33,283 nt of DNA from NCBI GenBank assembly GCA_900551985.1, contig URYG01000009.1, positions 1-33,283 of the forward strand, read 5' to 3'. This DNA comes from an uncultured Prevotella sp. (lineage in GTDB: Bacteria; Bacteroidota; Bacteroidia; Bacteroidales; Bacteroidaceae). Position numbers and translations under genes: made by a program. The notes beneath the pieces were generated by a model. That model did no database searches. It saw only the letters and a program-made list of their open reading frames with translations, and had not been told where the DNA came from. Shown here one piece after another: positions 16,607 to 24,620 of the stretch (positions are counted from its first letter, which is position 1; the number at the start of each line of letters is the position of its first letter).

Positions 16607-16713
16607 CTTTTCTAAATAATTCTTTCTGTTATTAACCCTAGCAAGCAGTTTCCCTTCCTCGCCCGGTACTTATCCAGCCGTATCAGATGAAACAATATCT
16701 CGCAAATCGTCTG

Positions 16714-16721
16714 CAAAGATA
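16714..16721 (-). promoter_or_regulatory. Predicted -7 box of the aminotransferase gene
   Basis: The minus strand reads TATCTTTG followed by CAGA. There is no clear TTG at the expected -33 distance. Confidence 0.6.
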
Positions 16722-16792
16722 CGCAATTTCATTGAAAATACGTAATAGATTGGGTTAAAAATTGATTTTTTAGTAAAAAACTCTTTATTCTG

Positions 16793-16823
16793 TTGCTCTT
16801 CTCCATTCTTTTTTATAACTTTG
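16793..16823 (+). promoter_or_regulatory. Predicted promoter of the DUF4494-yggS unit
   Basis: TTG at 16793-16795, a 20-base spacer, TAACTTTG at 16816-16823 followed by CATC: a good match to the Bacteroidota consensus. Confidence 0.75.
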
Positions 16824-16941
16824 CATCATCTTTCTGCTCTTTTTGCTCTGCCTATTATATAATAAGGTGAAAAGGAGAAAGGGAGTCAGGAAAAGGATAA
16901 TAAAACAAAGATTTTAAACATTAGTAAAAGGAAAAGAAATT

Positions 16942-17445
16942 ATGAGAAGTAGAACAAGCACTTGGTTTGAGACAAAGGTTAAATATCAGAAGACAATGGA
17001 GGATGGTTCAGAAAAGGTGGTTTCTGAAGCATACGTAGTTGATGCCCTGAGTTTCACCGAGGCAGAGAGCGCTATTATCGACGAGATGTCTGTCTATGTA
17101 AGCGGCGAGTTGAAGGTCAGCGGTATCGGTAAGGCTTGCTATGGAGAGATCTTCTTCAGCGATATTGATGATGATGACAAGTGGTACAAGGCTAAGCTCC
17201 AGTTTATTACCATCGATGAAAAGACTGACAAGGAGAAGCGTTCTAACGTTACATATCTCGTACAGGCTAAGTCTTTGGCCCGTGCACTCCGCTATATCGA
17301 CGAGGTGATGGGCAAGACTATGATCGACTATGACGTAGTAGGCTTGAACGAGACCAAGCTGATGGATGTTTTCGAGCACCACGCTCCTGGCGACAAGAAG
17401 GAGGAGAAGAACGACGTACCTGAGTACGAGCAGCAGAATCAGTAA
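16942..17445 (+). CDS. DUF4494 family protein
   Basis: A 167-residue soluble protein of a Bacteroidota-restricted family with no known function. The start MRSRTSTWFETKVKYQKT is typical. Then come VVDALSFTEAESAIIDEM, an acidic DIDDDDKWYKAKLQFITIDE segment, and NVTYLVQAKSLARALRYIDE. The C-terminal tail is charged and probably disordered (GDKKEEKNDVPEYEQQNQ). There are no signal peptide or membrane segments. The YggS-type gene follows 18 bases later in the same direction, suggesting cotranscription. Confidence 0.88.
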   Translation: MRSRTSTWFETKVKYQKTMEDGSEKVVSEAYVVDALSFTEAESAIIDEMSVYVSGELKVSGIGKACYGEIFFSDIDDDDKWYKAKLQFITIDEKTDKEKRSNVTYLVQAKSLARALRYIDEVMGKTMIDYDVVGLNETKLMDVFEHHAPGDKKEEKNDVPEYEQQNQ

Positions 17446-17450
17446 AGAAA

Positions 17451-17456
17451 GGGAGG
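17451..17456 (+). promoter_or_regulatory. Shine-Dalgarno sequence of the YggS-type gene
   Basis: GGGAGG lies 7 bases before the ATG at 17464. It is one of only two convincing Shine-Dalgarno sequences I see in the window. Confidence 0.7.
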
Positions 17457-17463
17457 AAGAACT

Positions 17464-18135
17464 ATGTATGATGTAAAAGGAAATCTTCATGAAGTGTTGG
17501 GCAGCTTGCCTGCAGGGGTTAGCCTTGTAGCCATCAGCAAGTTTCATCCCAACGAGTTTATTGAGGCGGCGTATGCCGAGGGGCAGCGCATCTTTGGCGA
17601 GAGCCATGAACAGGAACTCGCCAAGAAGGTGGCTTCCCTGCCTAAGGATATCCAGTGGCATTTCATCGGTCATCTGCAGACCAACAAGGTGAAGTATATT
17701 GCTCCTTATATCTCCATGATCGAGTCGGTGGATAGCCTGAAGCTCCTGAAGGAGATTAACAAGCAGGCTGCCAAGCACGACCGCGTGGTGAAGGTGTTGC
17801 TGGAACTGCATATTGCCGAGGAAGATACCAAGTCGGGGCTTTCTATCGATGCCTGCCGTGAACTCCTGGAGTCTGGCGAGTGGAGAGAGATGCCTCATGT
17901 GCAGATATGCGGCTTGATGATGATGGCATCGAATACCGATGATGAACAGCAGATTGCCTCTGAATTTGATGAGGCTGCCAAGTTCTTCGATGAGGTAAAG
18001 GCAAAGTATTTCGCCGATGATGATGCCTTCTGCGAGCGCAGCTGGGGTATGAGTCACGACTATCATATCGCTGTCAAGCACGGCAGTACGATGGTGCGTG
18101 TGGGTACTACCATCTTCGGTCCTAGAATCTATTAA
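17464..18135 (+). CDS. YggS/PLPBP family PLP-binding protein
   Basis: Small PLP-carrying barrel protein (223 residues) involved in vitamin B6 homeostasis. The family has no proven enzymatic activity, and loss disturbs PLP and amino acid levels. PLP-binding Lys26 is in LVAISKFHP. Other family motifs are FGESHEQELAKK, WHFIGHLQTNKVKYI, LHIAEEDTKSGL, GLMMMASNTDD and the C-terminal SWGMSHDYHIAVKHGSTMVRVGT, which contributes phosphate contacts. It is complete. It probably shares the promoter upstream of DUF4494 and is closed by a bidirectional hairpin. Confidence 0.94.
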   Translation: MYDVKGNLHEVLGSLPAGVSLVAISKFHPNEFIEAAYAEGQRIFGESHEQELAKKVASLPKDIQWHFIGHLQTNKVKYIAPYISMIESVDSLKLLKEINKQAAKHDRVVKVLLELHIAEEDTKSGLSIDACRELLESGEWREMPHVQICGLMMMASNTDDEQQIASEFDEAAKFFDEVKAKYFADDDAFCERSWGMSHDYHIAVKHGSTMVRVGTTIFGPRIY

Positions 18136-18152
18136 GTATAAAAGGAAATAAT

Positions 18153-18195
18153 AAATCCCTAGACGATTGCTGATATCGCCTAGGGATTTTTGTTT
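18153..18195. terminator. Terminator after the YggS-type gene, probably bidirectional
   Basis: A 15-bp stem (18153-18167 with 18175-18189) with one mismatch and a 7-base loop, followed by TTTTTGTTTTG on the plus strand. On the minus strand the stem is followed by TTATTATTT, so the M6 protease transcript may also end here. Confidence 0.85.
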
Positions 18196-18196
18196 T

Positions 18197-18361
18197 GTTC
18201 CTAATGGGAATTGTGTCTGATGTTCTTAATGATTGTCTTCATCATTAATGGCATTTGTTCTTATCTTTAATGATAATCTATGTTCATAACTGTTGAACCT
18301 ATGTTCAGCACTGCTGAACTTAAGTTCAACACTGCTGAACACACGTTCAACGACGCTGAAC
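18197..18361. repeat. Array of seven GTTC-led dyad units; last four are 21-bp palindromic iterons
   Basis: GTTC begins at 18197, 18222, 18257, 18282, 18303, 18324 and 18345; the last four are exactly 21 bases apart. GAAC recurs at 18295, 18316, 18337 and 18358 in the same register. Each of the last four units is a 17-bp dyad; the second, GTTCAGCACTGCTGAAC, is a perfect palindrome around one base. The first three units also contain dyads: TTCC-N5-GGAA, TTAATGAT-N7-ATCATTAA and TTATC-N6-GATAA. The array lies between convergent genes. No coding sequence is visible. Confidence 0.88.
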
Positions 18362-18395
18362 ATAACTTTCTATTCATAGCGGAAGCTTTTTCCTC

Positions 18396-20240
18396 TTAGT
18401 ATATTACCTTCTTTCCCTTATTGGTGATGTAAAGATGTCCCTTGAGAGGAGTGGTAATCTTCCTGCCTTCCAGGTCGAAGTATTCGGTTGGGGTAGAGAT
18501 TGCATTCTTGTCAAGAAGGGTGTTCTCGATACCCGTAGCCTTGAAATCCTTGAGGTAGTCGAAGCTGACGATGCCGGTAGTCTCATCCTTTGCGATGTTG
18601 TAGAGTGGGCGGGTAGTCATCGTGCTCCAGTTGAACTTCACTTCAGTCAGACTGTTGATGTCGCTTCCATCCTTTCCTATTTTATAGGCAGGGAATGGGT
18701 CGTTCCAGCAGCTCTCCCAATATTGATCTGCAGTATATTTGTTGTTACCGATATTTGCCTGGTTGATGACCAGACCATCTGCAGGAACAATCGTTACTCT
18801 AGGAATACCGACGGTATTGTTTGGGCTATCCGTGAGGTGTACCTGGTCGATATCGCTGTAATCGATGCGCCATACCAGCAAGCCATATCCAGGGAGCGCC
18901 TTGTACCATCCTTCGTTTCTGATGTTCTGGAGGAGAAGAAATTCTCCCTTGGCTCTTTCCATCAACTCCTTCTTTTCCTGAACCGTTGGGTCGGTTGTAG
19001 GGTAATTCTCGTTGATGCGGAAATTATCTTCGTTCACATCAGCCTCTATTTTATAGGCTTTTGATGCCTTGTCGTATGGCTCCAGGGTGAGTTGCTGTGC
19101 CTGTGTACCATCGAGCGTGGTAGGGGTAGCCCATCCCATCAGCATCTTCTGCCATGGACTATAAGGGGTAGGGCGATAGCCGTTGTCTGTATATTCGCCT
19201 GCATCCATCACATCCCAGAACTCTGGCGACTGGTTGTCGGCATCCTTATACTCGGTATCATAATGGTCAGGCAAGCCCATGGTATGAGAGAACTCGTGAC
19301 AGAAGAGTCCGATGCCATTGATGGAAGGGACTTTTGAATCAGGCGAACCGTTCAACTCGTTGTTGAGACCATAGCGGCAGATTCTGCAGCCGTTGTAAAT
19401 CAGGTACTCCTGTGGCGCAATCTTGTTGCCTGCCACATTATATTTATAGAAATTGTCGGTACCCGACTTAGGCCAGAGATAGTCGTCGGAATTGCCGCTG
19501 ATACTCTGCGAATAGCCGGCGTAGATGATGTAAACCAGATCTACGAACTTGTCGCCATTGTTATCATACTTGGAGAAATCCACCTTGTCGGCAGCAGCCT
19601 GGGCACAAGCCTCACTGATCATCTGTTTGAAATTCTGGTCGTTACCATCTGAGTCATCTGTTCCGTAATAGGCAGATTTCTTGCTGATAGTATATGGACC
19701 TACGATGTCGAACTGTGGAGTGAATTTGCCCATGCTGCATTCCTTGAAATACTCCTTTACCGAACCGTAGTTGACATCTTCCTGGTTGAATACCGAAGCA
19801 TCCTGGCTAGGTACTGCTGTGCCGAAATCGGCATTGAGGTAATGGTTGAAGGTGGCAACAGGGTCGCTACTCTTGAACTTCACATCCTTGAAATCTACCA
19901 GGATAACCAGCGCCTTAGGCGATCCTGTATGAGGAAAATAGGCAGGAGCTGTTGAGCCAATGCCGCTTGCTCTGGTCTTGAGAGTATTGAAAACGGTAGC
20001 TTTTCGGGCATTGAGCGTCTCGGTAGAGATGATTTCGTATTTCCCGTTATCACACTTTTTCAGCGGAGTGCCGTCGAGAAGCGAGTAATACGAAAAATGC
20101 TCATCTCCATGGAGAGTTGCAGACACGATGGTACCATCTACCAGCTGCAGCTGGGTGACACCAGGTTTCGCCTTGGCTGCAAACACCGTAGTGGCAGTCA
20201 TCAAAGCGAGCGTTAGGCATAGGATAATCTTTTTCATCAT
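18396..20240 (-). CDS. Secreted M6 family zinc metalloprotease
   Basis: Secreted peptidase of the immune-inhibitor-A-like M6 family, probably degrading host or dietary proteins outside the cell. A signal peptide covers about residues 1-21 (MMKKIILCLTLALMTATTVFA). The M6 catalytic domain spans about residues 100-400. The zinc motif HEFSHTMGLPD has His315, Glu316 and His319 plus Asp325, and YDNNGDKFVDLVYIIYAG upstream is typical. The C-terminus (TPTEYFDLEGRKITTPLKGH, then a short lysine-rich end) resembles Prevotella secretion tails linked to type IX export; this is an inference. The start could be the second Met. It is the last gene of a run with the EFR1 and DUF1573 genes. No terminator lies directly after it; the transcript may run through the dyad array. 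Confidence 0.9.
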   Translation of the reverse strand: MMKKIILCLTLALMTATTVFAAKAKPGVTQLQLVDGTIVSATLHGDEHFSYYSLLDGTPLKKCDNGKYEIISTETLNARKATVFNTLKTRASGIGSTAPAYFPHTGSPKALVILVDFKDVKFKSSDPVATFNHYLNADFGTAVPSQDASVFNQEDVNYGSVKEYFKECSMGKFTPQFDIVGPYTISKKSAYYGTDDSDGNDQNFKQMISEACAQAAADKVDFSKYDNNGDKFVDLVYIIYAGYSQSISGNSDDYLWPKSGTDNFYKYNVAGNKIAPQEYLIYNGCRICRYGLNNELNGSPDSKVPSINGIGLFCHEFSHTMGLPDHYDTEYKDADNQSPEFWDVMDAGEYTDNGYRPTPYSPWQKMLMGWATPTTLDGTQAQQLTLEPYDKASKAYKIEADVNEDNFRINENYPTTDPTVQEKKELMERAKGEFLLLQNIRNEGWYKALPGYGLLVWRIDYSDIDQVHLTDSPNNTVGIPRVTIVPADGLVINQANIGNNKYTADQYWESCWNDPFPAYKIGKDGSDINSLTEVKFNWSTMTTRPLYNIAKDETTGIVSFDYLKDFKATGIENTLLDKNAISTPTEYFDLEGRKITTPLKGHLYITNKGKKVIY

Positions 20241-20251
20241 TATCTTTATTA

Positions 20252-20310
20252 TGGATTAGTTACTGAATCATGATTGTGGATTAGTTTTTGAGCCCACTTC
20301 AGAAGCGGGC
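20252..20310. other. EFR1-M6 gap: 10-bp direct repeat and short hairpin
   Basis: TGGATTAGTT occurs twice (20252-20261 and 20277-20286). A short hairpin at 20292-20310 (8 pairs with one G-U on the minus strand) begins two bases after the EFR1 stop. It lacks a T-run, so readthrough into the protease gene is likely. No promoter box was seen. Confidence 0.5.
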
Positions 20311-20312
20311 AA

Positions 20313-21191
20313 TTATTTGAAATAGTATTGTCCCTTCTTCTGAGTCTGGTTTCCAAACTCGATGGCATGATGCGGACAATGGTGATAGCAGGTAAAGCAG
20401 GTGAGGCAATCCTTATGGTGCAGCCAGACTGGATATTCTCCATGACCGCCCTTGATATCACCCACCGGACATACGTTGACGCAGATGCCGCACTTCACGC
20501 AACGGTCTTTCTCTACGTGGAAACGCTTGTCGGTGATGAGTACCTTCTCGAAGAAACCACCCACCACCTTGGTGAAGAACCATGGGATAGGTCCTTTGAC
20601 CAATCGGTTGATGCCTTCCTTGCGGTCGAAGATCTCCTCACATACTACGGCAAGCTCCTGTGCTGCATTCTCCTTCTTTCGGATTTCACGCTCCTTCGGA
20701 TCCACATCCATGAACGGCAGACCGATGTACGATTCCGGCATGATGAGAGAGTAGGAGGATGAAACTTCCGTGATGCCCAGTGCCTGAAGCGATGGGTTCT
20801 GGGAAATCACCTCGTTGAGATTCTCGATGGTTAGTCCGATGCTGTCGCCAGCCGTGCAGACGCAATAGGCAAAGGGGCGATTCTTCAGACAGTCATCGGC
20901 TTTCGCCTTGTTTTCGACAGTGGCATCAGATGATTCTCTCTGAATCGGCTCTCTCTGAATCTTCATCTTGCAGATAAACTCCCTTACCAGTTTCGGCACA
21001 CGCCATCCATGTACGGGGAAAACGAATCCGAGCCGTTCATTCTCTTTCAGAATAAACGGCTCGGCTAAGTTATGGCTTGAATCATCTGCCCTCATATAAG
21101 GAGCGATGGATATCAAGTCTTCACGAGTAGCCGCCGCCAGTTTCGACGCCGCCCACTTGGTATTTCCTGTTCCAGAAAAATAAAATATCAT
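20313..21191 (-). CDS. EFR1-type flavodoxin/ferredoxin fusion protein
   Basis: Cytoplasmic electron-transfer protein with an N-terminal flavodoxin-like domain and a C-terminal 2[4Fe-4S] ferredoxin. The FMN-phosphate loop SGTGNT is at residues 6-11. The ferredoxin cysteines are 231, 234, 237 and 241 (CVKCGICVNVCP) and 262, 265, 268 and 272 (CLTCFTCYHHCP), two complete clusters. At 292 residues it is typical of the EFR1 family, which is widespread in anaerobes. Its redox partner is unknown. It starts 57 bases after the DUF1573 stop and is followed by the M6 protease gene, so cotranscription is possible though no functional link is evident. Confidence 0.9.
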   Translation of the reverse strand: MIFYFSGTGNTKWAASKLAAATREDLISIAPYMRADDSSHNLAEPFILKENERLGFVFPVHGWRVPKLVREFICKMKIQREPIQRESSDATVENKAKADDCLKNRPFAYCVCTAGDSIGLTIENLNEVISQNPSLQALGITEVSSSYSLIMPESYIGLPFMDVDPKEREIRKKENAAQELAVVCEEIFDRKEGINRLVKGPIPWFFTKVVGGFFEKVLITDKRFHVEKDRCVKCGICVNVCPVGDIKGGHGEYPVWLHHKDCLTCFTCYHHCPHHAIEFGNQTQKKGQYYFK

Positions 21192-21248
21192 ATCAAGATA
21201 TCTATCTTATTCTTTCTAATTACTTTCTTGAATCTTGAAAATGCAAGA

Positions 21249-21632
21249 TTACTTCTTCTCGTTCATCACGCCCTCGATATAGATGCGAGACATCTCTACA
21301 TTGCCATTGGTACGAACGGTGATGCTCTTCTTGAAATGACCAGGGAACATACCCTTGCCATTGTAGGTAACACTGATCTGACCCTTCTGGCCTGGAGCGA
21401 TTGGCTGCTTGGTATAAGATGGCACGGTGCAACCACAGCTGGCGATGGCCTGGTTGATGACGAGAGGCTTGTTGCCCACATTGGTGAAGGTGAATGTAGC
21501 CTTCTGCACTGGAGCGGTCTCTTCGAAAGTACCGAAGTTGTGCACTACCTTTTCAAACTTGATTTCTGCCTGAGCTGAGGCTGTTGCTACCATAGCTACG
21601 AGCATAGTCAAAGCCAATATGATTCTTTTCAT
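21249..21632 (-). CDS. DUF1573 domain protein with signal peptide
   Basis: A 127-residue exported protein. The signal peptide MKRIILALTMLVAMVATASAQ is followed by a single DUF1573 domain with an immunoglobulin-like (ASH/MSP-related) fold. Typical features are FEKVVHNFGTFEE, ATFTFTNVGNKPLVI, ASCGCTVPSY and PIAPGQKGQISVTYNGKG. The Cys-Gly-Cys pair is a family mark. The function is unknown; a structural or binding role in the periplasm is likely. A promoter box lies about 85 bases upstream, and the leader carries three 11-bp repeats. Confidence 0.92.
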   Translation of the reverse strand: MKRIILALTMLVAMVATASAQAEIKFEKVVHNFGTFEETAPVQKATFTFTNVGNKPLVINQAIASCGCTVPSYTKQPIAPGQKGQISVTYNGKGMFPGHFKKSITVRTNGNVEMSRIYIEGVMNEKK

Positions 21633-21684
21633 CTTTATATCCTTTCTTTATTAAATTTACTTATTGATGTACCTTTTTATATAC

Positions 21685-21717
21685 TAATTATATGATAATT
21701 GTATGCTAATTGGATGC
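21685..21717 (-). repeat. Three 11-bp tandem repeats in the DUF1573 leader
   Basis: On the plus strand TAATTATATGA, TAATTGTATGC and TAATTGGATGC follow each other without gap at 21685-21717. The last base is also the first base of the predicted minus-strand -7 box. Confidence 0.75.
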
Positions 21718-21724
21718 AAAAGTA
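21717..21724 (-). promoter_or_regulatory. Predicted -7 box of the DUF1573 gene
   Basis: The minus strand reads TACTTTTG followed by CATCC. No clear -33 TTG was seen. It lies just after the uvrA stop, so the gene need not depend on readthrough. Confidence 0.55.
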
Positions 21725-21758
21725 CATATAAAGTTTATTATAGCGCTACTTTTTTACA

Positions 21759-24614
21759 TTATTTTATATAATTCTTAAGAAATTTACCAGTTAAGCTGGT
21801 TTTGCACGCAGCTACTTCCTCTGGAGTACCGGCTATTACGAGGTTACCGCCCTTGTCGCCACCCTCAGGTCCGAGGTCGATGATATGGTCGGCGCACTTG
21901 ATGACATCCAGGTTATGTTCGATAACTACCAAGGAATGACCACGTTCTATCAGCGCCTGGAAAGCATGGAGCAGTCGCTTGATATCATGGAAGTGCAGAC
22001 CGGTGGTTGGCTCATCGAAGATGAAGAGCGTAGGCGACTGGTCTTCCTTGCTGATAAAGTAGGCGAGTTTCACACGCTGGTTCTCACCGCCGGAGAGTGT
22101 ACTGGAGTTCTGGCCGAGCTTGATATAGCCCAATCCAACCTCCTGCAGAGGCTTGAGTTTGCTGACGATGATGCGGCAGGCATCGAAATCGCCCACATGG
22201 TGCTGGAGTTTTTCATCGCTGAAGAACTCTATCGCCTCGTTCACAGTCATGTTCAGCACATCATTGATATTCTTTCCTCCGTAGTGTACTTCCAGTATGT
22301 CGTGCTTGAACCGCTTGCCCTTGCATGCCTCGCAGGTAAGGGTGAGGTCTGCCATAAACTGCATCTCGATGGTTACGTATCCAGCTCCCTTGCATTCCTC
22401 ACATCTTCCGCCTTCGGTATTGAAGGAGAAGTATTGTGGGGTGAATCCCATCTGCTTGGCGAGTGGCTGGTTGGCAAAGAGGGTGCGGATGGCATCGTAT
22501 GCCTTCAGATAGGTGGCAGGGTTGCTGCGGGTACTCTTGCCGATAGGGTTCTGATCTACAAACTCCACGTGCTTGATGGCATCCACATCGCCTTCCAGCG
22601 AACTGTATTCGCCAGGTGCATCTGCTACCAGGTCGAGATGGCGGCGGAGGGCAGGATAGAGGATTCCCTTGATGAGGGAACTCTTGCCCGAACCGGATAC
22701 GCCGGTGATGACGGTGAAGATGTTGAGCGGAATCCTAACATCGATGCCGCGGAGATTGTTCATTCTGGCTCCCTTGATCTCGATGGCCCTGTTCCATGCA
22801 CGATGGCTGGTAGGAACTTCAATCTCCTCCTTGTGGGTGAGATACTGGATGGTATGGCTCTCCGGATATTTCTCCAGAAGGGCTTTCTGCTTCTCTGGGG
22901 CGGTGGATGAGTATTCGGATGAAGGACCGGCATATACCAGTCTTCCGCCCAGTCTTCCTGCATCCGGACCGATATCGATGAGATAATCGGCAGCACGCAT
23001 GATTTCTTCGTCATGCTCAACCACAACCACGGTGTTGCCCAACTGCTGCAATTCTCTCAGTACCTTGATCAGTCGGTCGGTATCTCGGCTATGGAGTCCG
23101 ATACTTGGTTCGTCGAGGATATACACGCTTCCTACCAGCGAAGAACCGAGGCTGGTGGTCAGGTTGATGCGCTGGCTCTCTCCTCCGGAAAGGGAGTTGG
23201 AGAGACGGTTGAGGGTGAGATAGCCAAGTCCTACATCCAGAAGGAATTGCAGGCGGTGGGTAATCTCTGTCAAGAGTCGCTTGCCCACTTCTCTCTCATG
23301 CTCTGTCAGTTCCAGCTTCTGGAACCATGCGCTGAGATGGGTAATCGACATATCTACCAGTTCGGTGATGCTCTTTCCGCCAATCTTCACATAGTTGGCT
23401 TCCTTCTTGAGTCGGGTGCCATGGCAATCCGGACAGATGGTCTTTCCGCGGAATCGGCTCAGCATCACGCGGTATTGTATCTTGTACTGGTTCTCCTTCA
23501 CCATTCTGAAGAATTCATCGATGCTCACTCGGTCGTGCGGATCGCGCTTCTTATCCGAAGGCAATCCATGCCAGAGCCAGTCCTTCTCCTTCTGGGTGAG
23601 TTCGTAGTAAGGCTTGAAGATAGGGAAGTTGTATGGCTCCGCACGTCGGATGAATTCCTTGAGCCACATACCCATTTTCTCTCCACGCCAGCATACCACG
23701 CATCCATCGTAGAGACTCATGGAAGTGTTAGGGATGACGAGCTTCTCGTCGATTCCGATCACGCTTCCGAATCCCTCGCAGGTAGGGCAGGCGCCCAATG
23801 GGGAATTGAAGGCAAACATATTGTCGGTTGGTTCCTCGAAGGTGATTCCGTCGGCTTCGAACCGGGTAGAGAAATCGTAGCTGATATTGCTCGGCAGGAA
23901 GAGGAGACGGCAGGCTCCGTCGCCCTCATAGAAAGCAGTCTCGGCAGAATCGATGAGGCGGCTGATGTCGTCCTTCTCGTCGCTTACCGAAGCACGGTCG
24001 ATGACGAGGAAGATATCCTCCGGCTTGGCATCGCCCTGGAAATCGTCGATGCGGATGAATTCACCTTTCACCAGGATGCGTGCGTATCCCTCCTGAAGAT
24101 ACATCTCCAGTTGTTTTTCCAGGCTTCTGCCTTCTACGATATGTAAAGGGGCAAGGATTACAAACTTGGTGCCCTTGGAAAACTGTCGGGTGCATGCCAG
24201 TACATCTTCGGTGGTATGGCGCTTCACTTCCTGTCCGCTGATAGGCGAATAGGTCTTGCCGATACGGGCGAAGAGCAGGCGCAGGTATTCGTAGATTTCC
24301 GTGCTGGTGCCCACGGTAGAACGTGGGTTGCGGGAGATCACCTTCTGCTCGATGGCGATGGCAGGAGGCAACCCCTTGATGAAATCACATTCCGGTTTGC
24401 TCATTCTGCCCAGAAACTGGCGGGCATACGAAGACAGCGACTCCACATACCGGCGCTGTCCCTCGGCATATAGGGTATCGAAAGCCAATGAAGACTTGCC
24501 CGACCCGGAGACACCCGTAATGGCAACAAACTTGCCCTGTGGTATCTTCACGTCGATATTCTTCAGGTTGTTGGCTCTCGCCCCCTTGATTTCTATATAT
24601 TTATCTTTTCCCAT
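21759..24614 (-). CDS. uvrA: Excinuclease ABC subunit A paralogue (complete)
   Basis: ATPase that scans DNA for damage and loads UvrB in nucleotide excision repair. Two ABC modules are present: Walker A GVSGSGKSSLAF near residue 34 with LSGGESQRINL, and GVSGSGKSSLIKG with LSGGENQRVKLAYF. The C-terminal zinc finger is complete (CEECKGAGYVTIEM, then CEACKGKRF). The first zinc finger is not: only CPTC remains, and the partner CxxC position reads ADGI. The length of 951 residues is normal. A second uvrA begins at the right edge of the window and the two differ clearly, so this is probably a Bacteroidota-specific paralogue. It follows rlmH after a 39-base repeat-filled gap. Confidence 0.94.
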   Translation of the reverse strand: MGKDKYIEIKGARANNLKNIDVKIPQGKFVAITGVSGSGKSSLAFDTLYAEGQRRYVESLSSYARQFLGRMSKPECDFIKGLPPAIAIEQKVISRNPRSTVGTSTEIYEYLRLLFARIGKTYSPISGQEVKRHTTEDVLACTRQFSKGTKFVILAPLHIVEGRSLEKQLEMYLQEGYARILVKGEFIRIDDFQGDAKPEDIFLVIDRASVSDEKDDISRLIDSAETAFYEGDGACRLLFLPSNISYDFSTRFEADGITFEEPTDNMFAFNSPLGACPTCEGFGSVIGIDEKLVIPNTSMSLYDGCVVCWRGEKMGMWLKEFIRRAEPYNFPIFKPYYELTQKEKDWLWHGLPSDKKRDPHDRVSIDEFFRMVKENQYKIQYRVMLSRFRGKTICPDCHGTRLKKEANYVKIGGKSITELVDMSITHLSAWFQKLELTEHEREVGKRLLTEITHRLQFLLDVGLGYLTLNRLSNSLSGGESQRINLTTSLGSSLVGSVYILDEPSIGLHSRDTDRLIKVLRELQQLGNTVVVVEHDEEIMRAADYLIDIGPDAGRLGGRLVYAGPSSEYSSTAPEKQKALLEKYPESHTIQYLTHKEEIEVPTSHRAWNRAIEIKGARMNNLRGIDVRIPLNIFTVITGVSGSGKSSLIKGILYPALRRHLDLVADAPGEYSSLEGDVDAIKHVEFVDQNPIGKSTRSNPATYLKAYDAIRTLFANQPLAKQMGFTPQYFSFNTEGGRCEECKGAGYVTIEMQFMADLTLTCEACKGKRFKHDILEVHYGGKNINDVLNMTVNEAIEFFSDEKLQHHVGDFDACRIIVSKLKPLQEVGLGYIKLGQNSSTLSGGENQRVKLAYFISKEDQSPTLFIFDEPTTGLHFHDIKRLLHAFQALIERGHSLVVIEHNLDVIKCADHIIDLGPEGGDKGGNLVIAGTPEEVAACKTSLTGKFLKNYIK

Positions 24615-24620
24615 TTTCTT

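Larger units (their letters stand above)
16607..16941. other. Intergenic region between divergent aminotransferase and DUF4494 genes
   Basis: This 335-base gap contains no gene that I can support. It holds a minus-strand -7 box at 16714-16721, which gives the aminotransferase a leader of about 100 bases, and a plus-strand promoter at 16793-16823, which gives DUF4494 a purine-rich leader of about 110 bases. I recognise no known riboswitch in either leader. Confidence 0.7.

Noticed and set aside
18281..18361. CRISPR-like appearance of the 21-bp repeats
   Set aside because: There are no separate spacers of 25-40 bases; unit and spacing together are 21 bases, the repeats are palindromic and divergent, and no cas gene is nearby.
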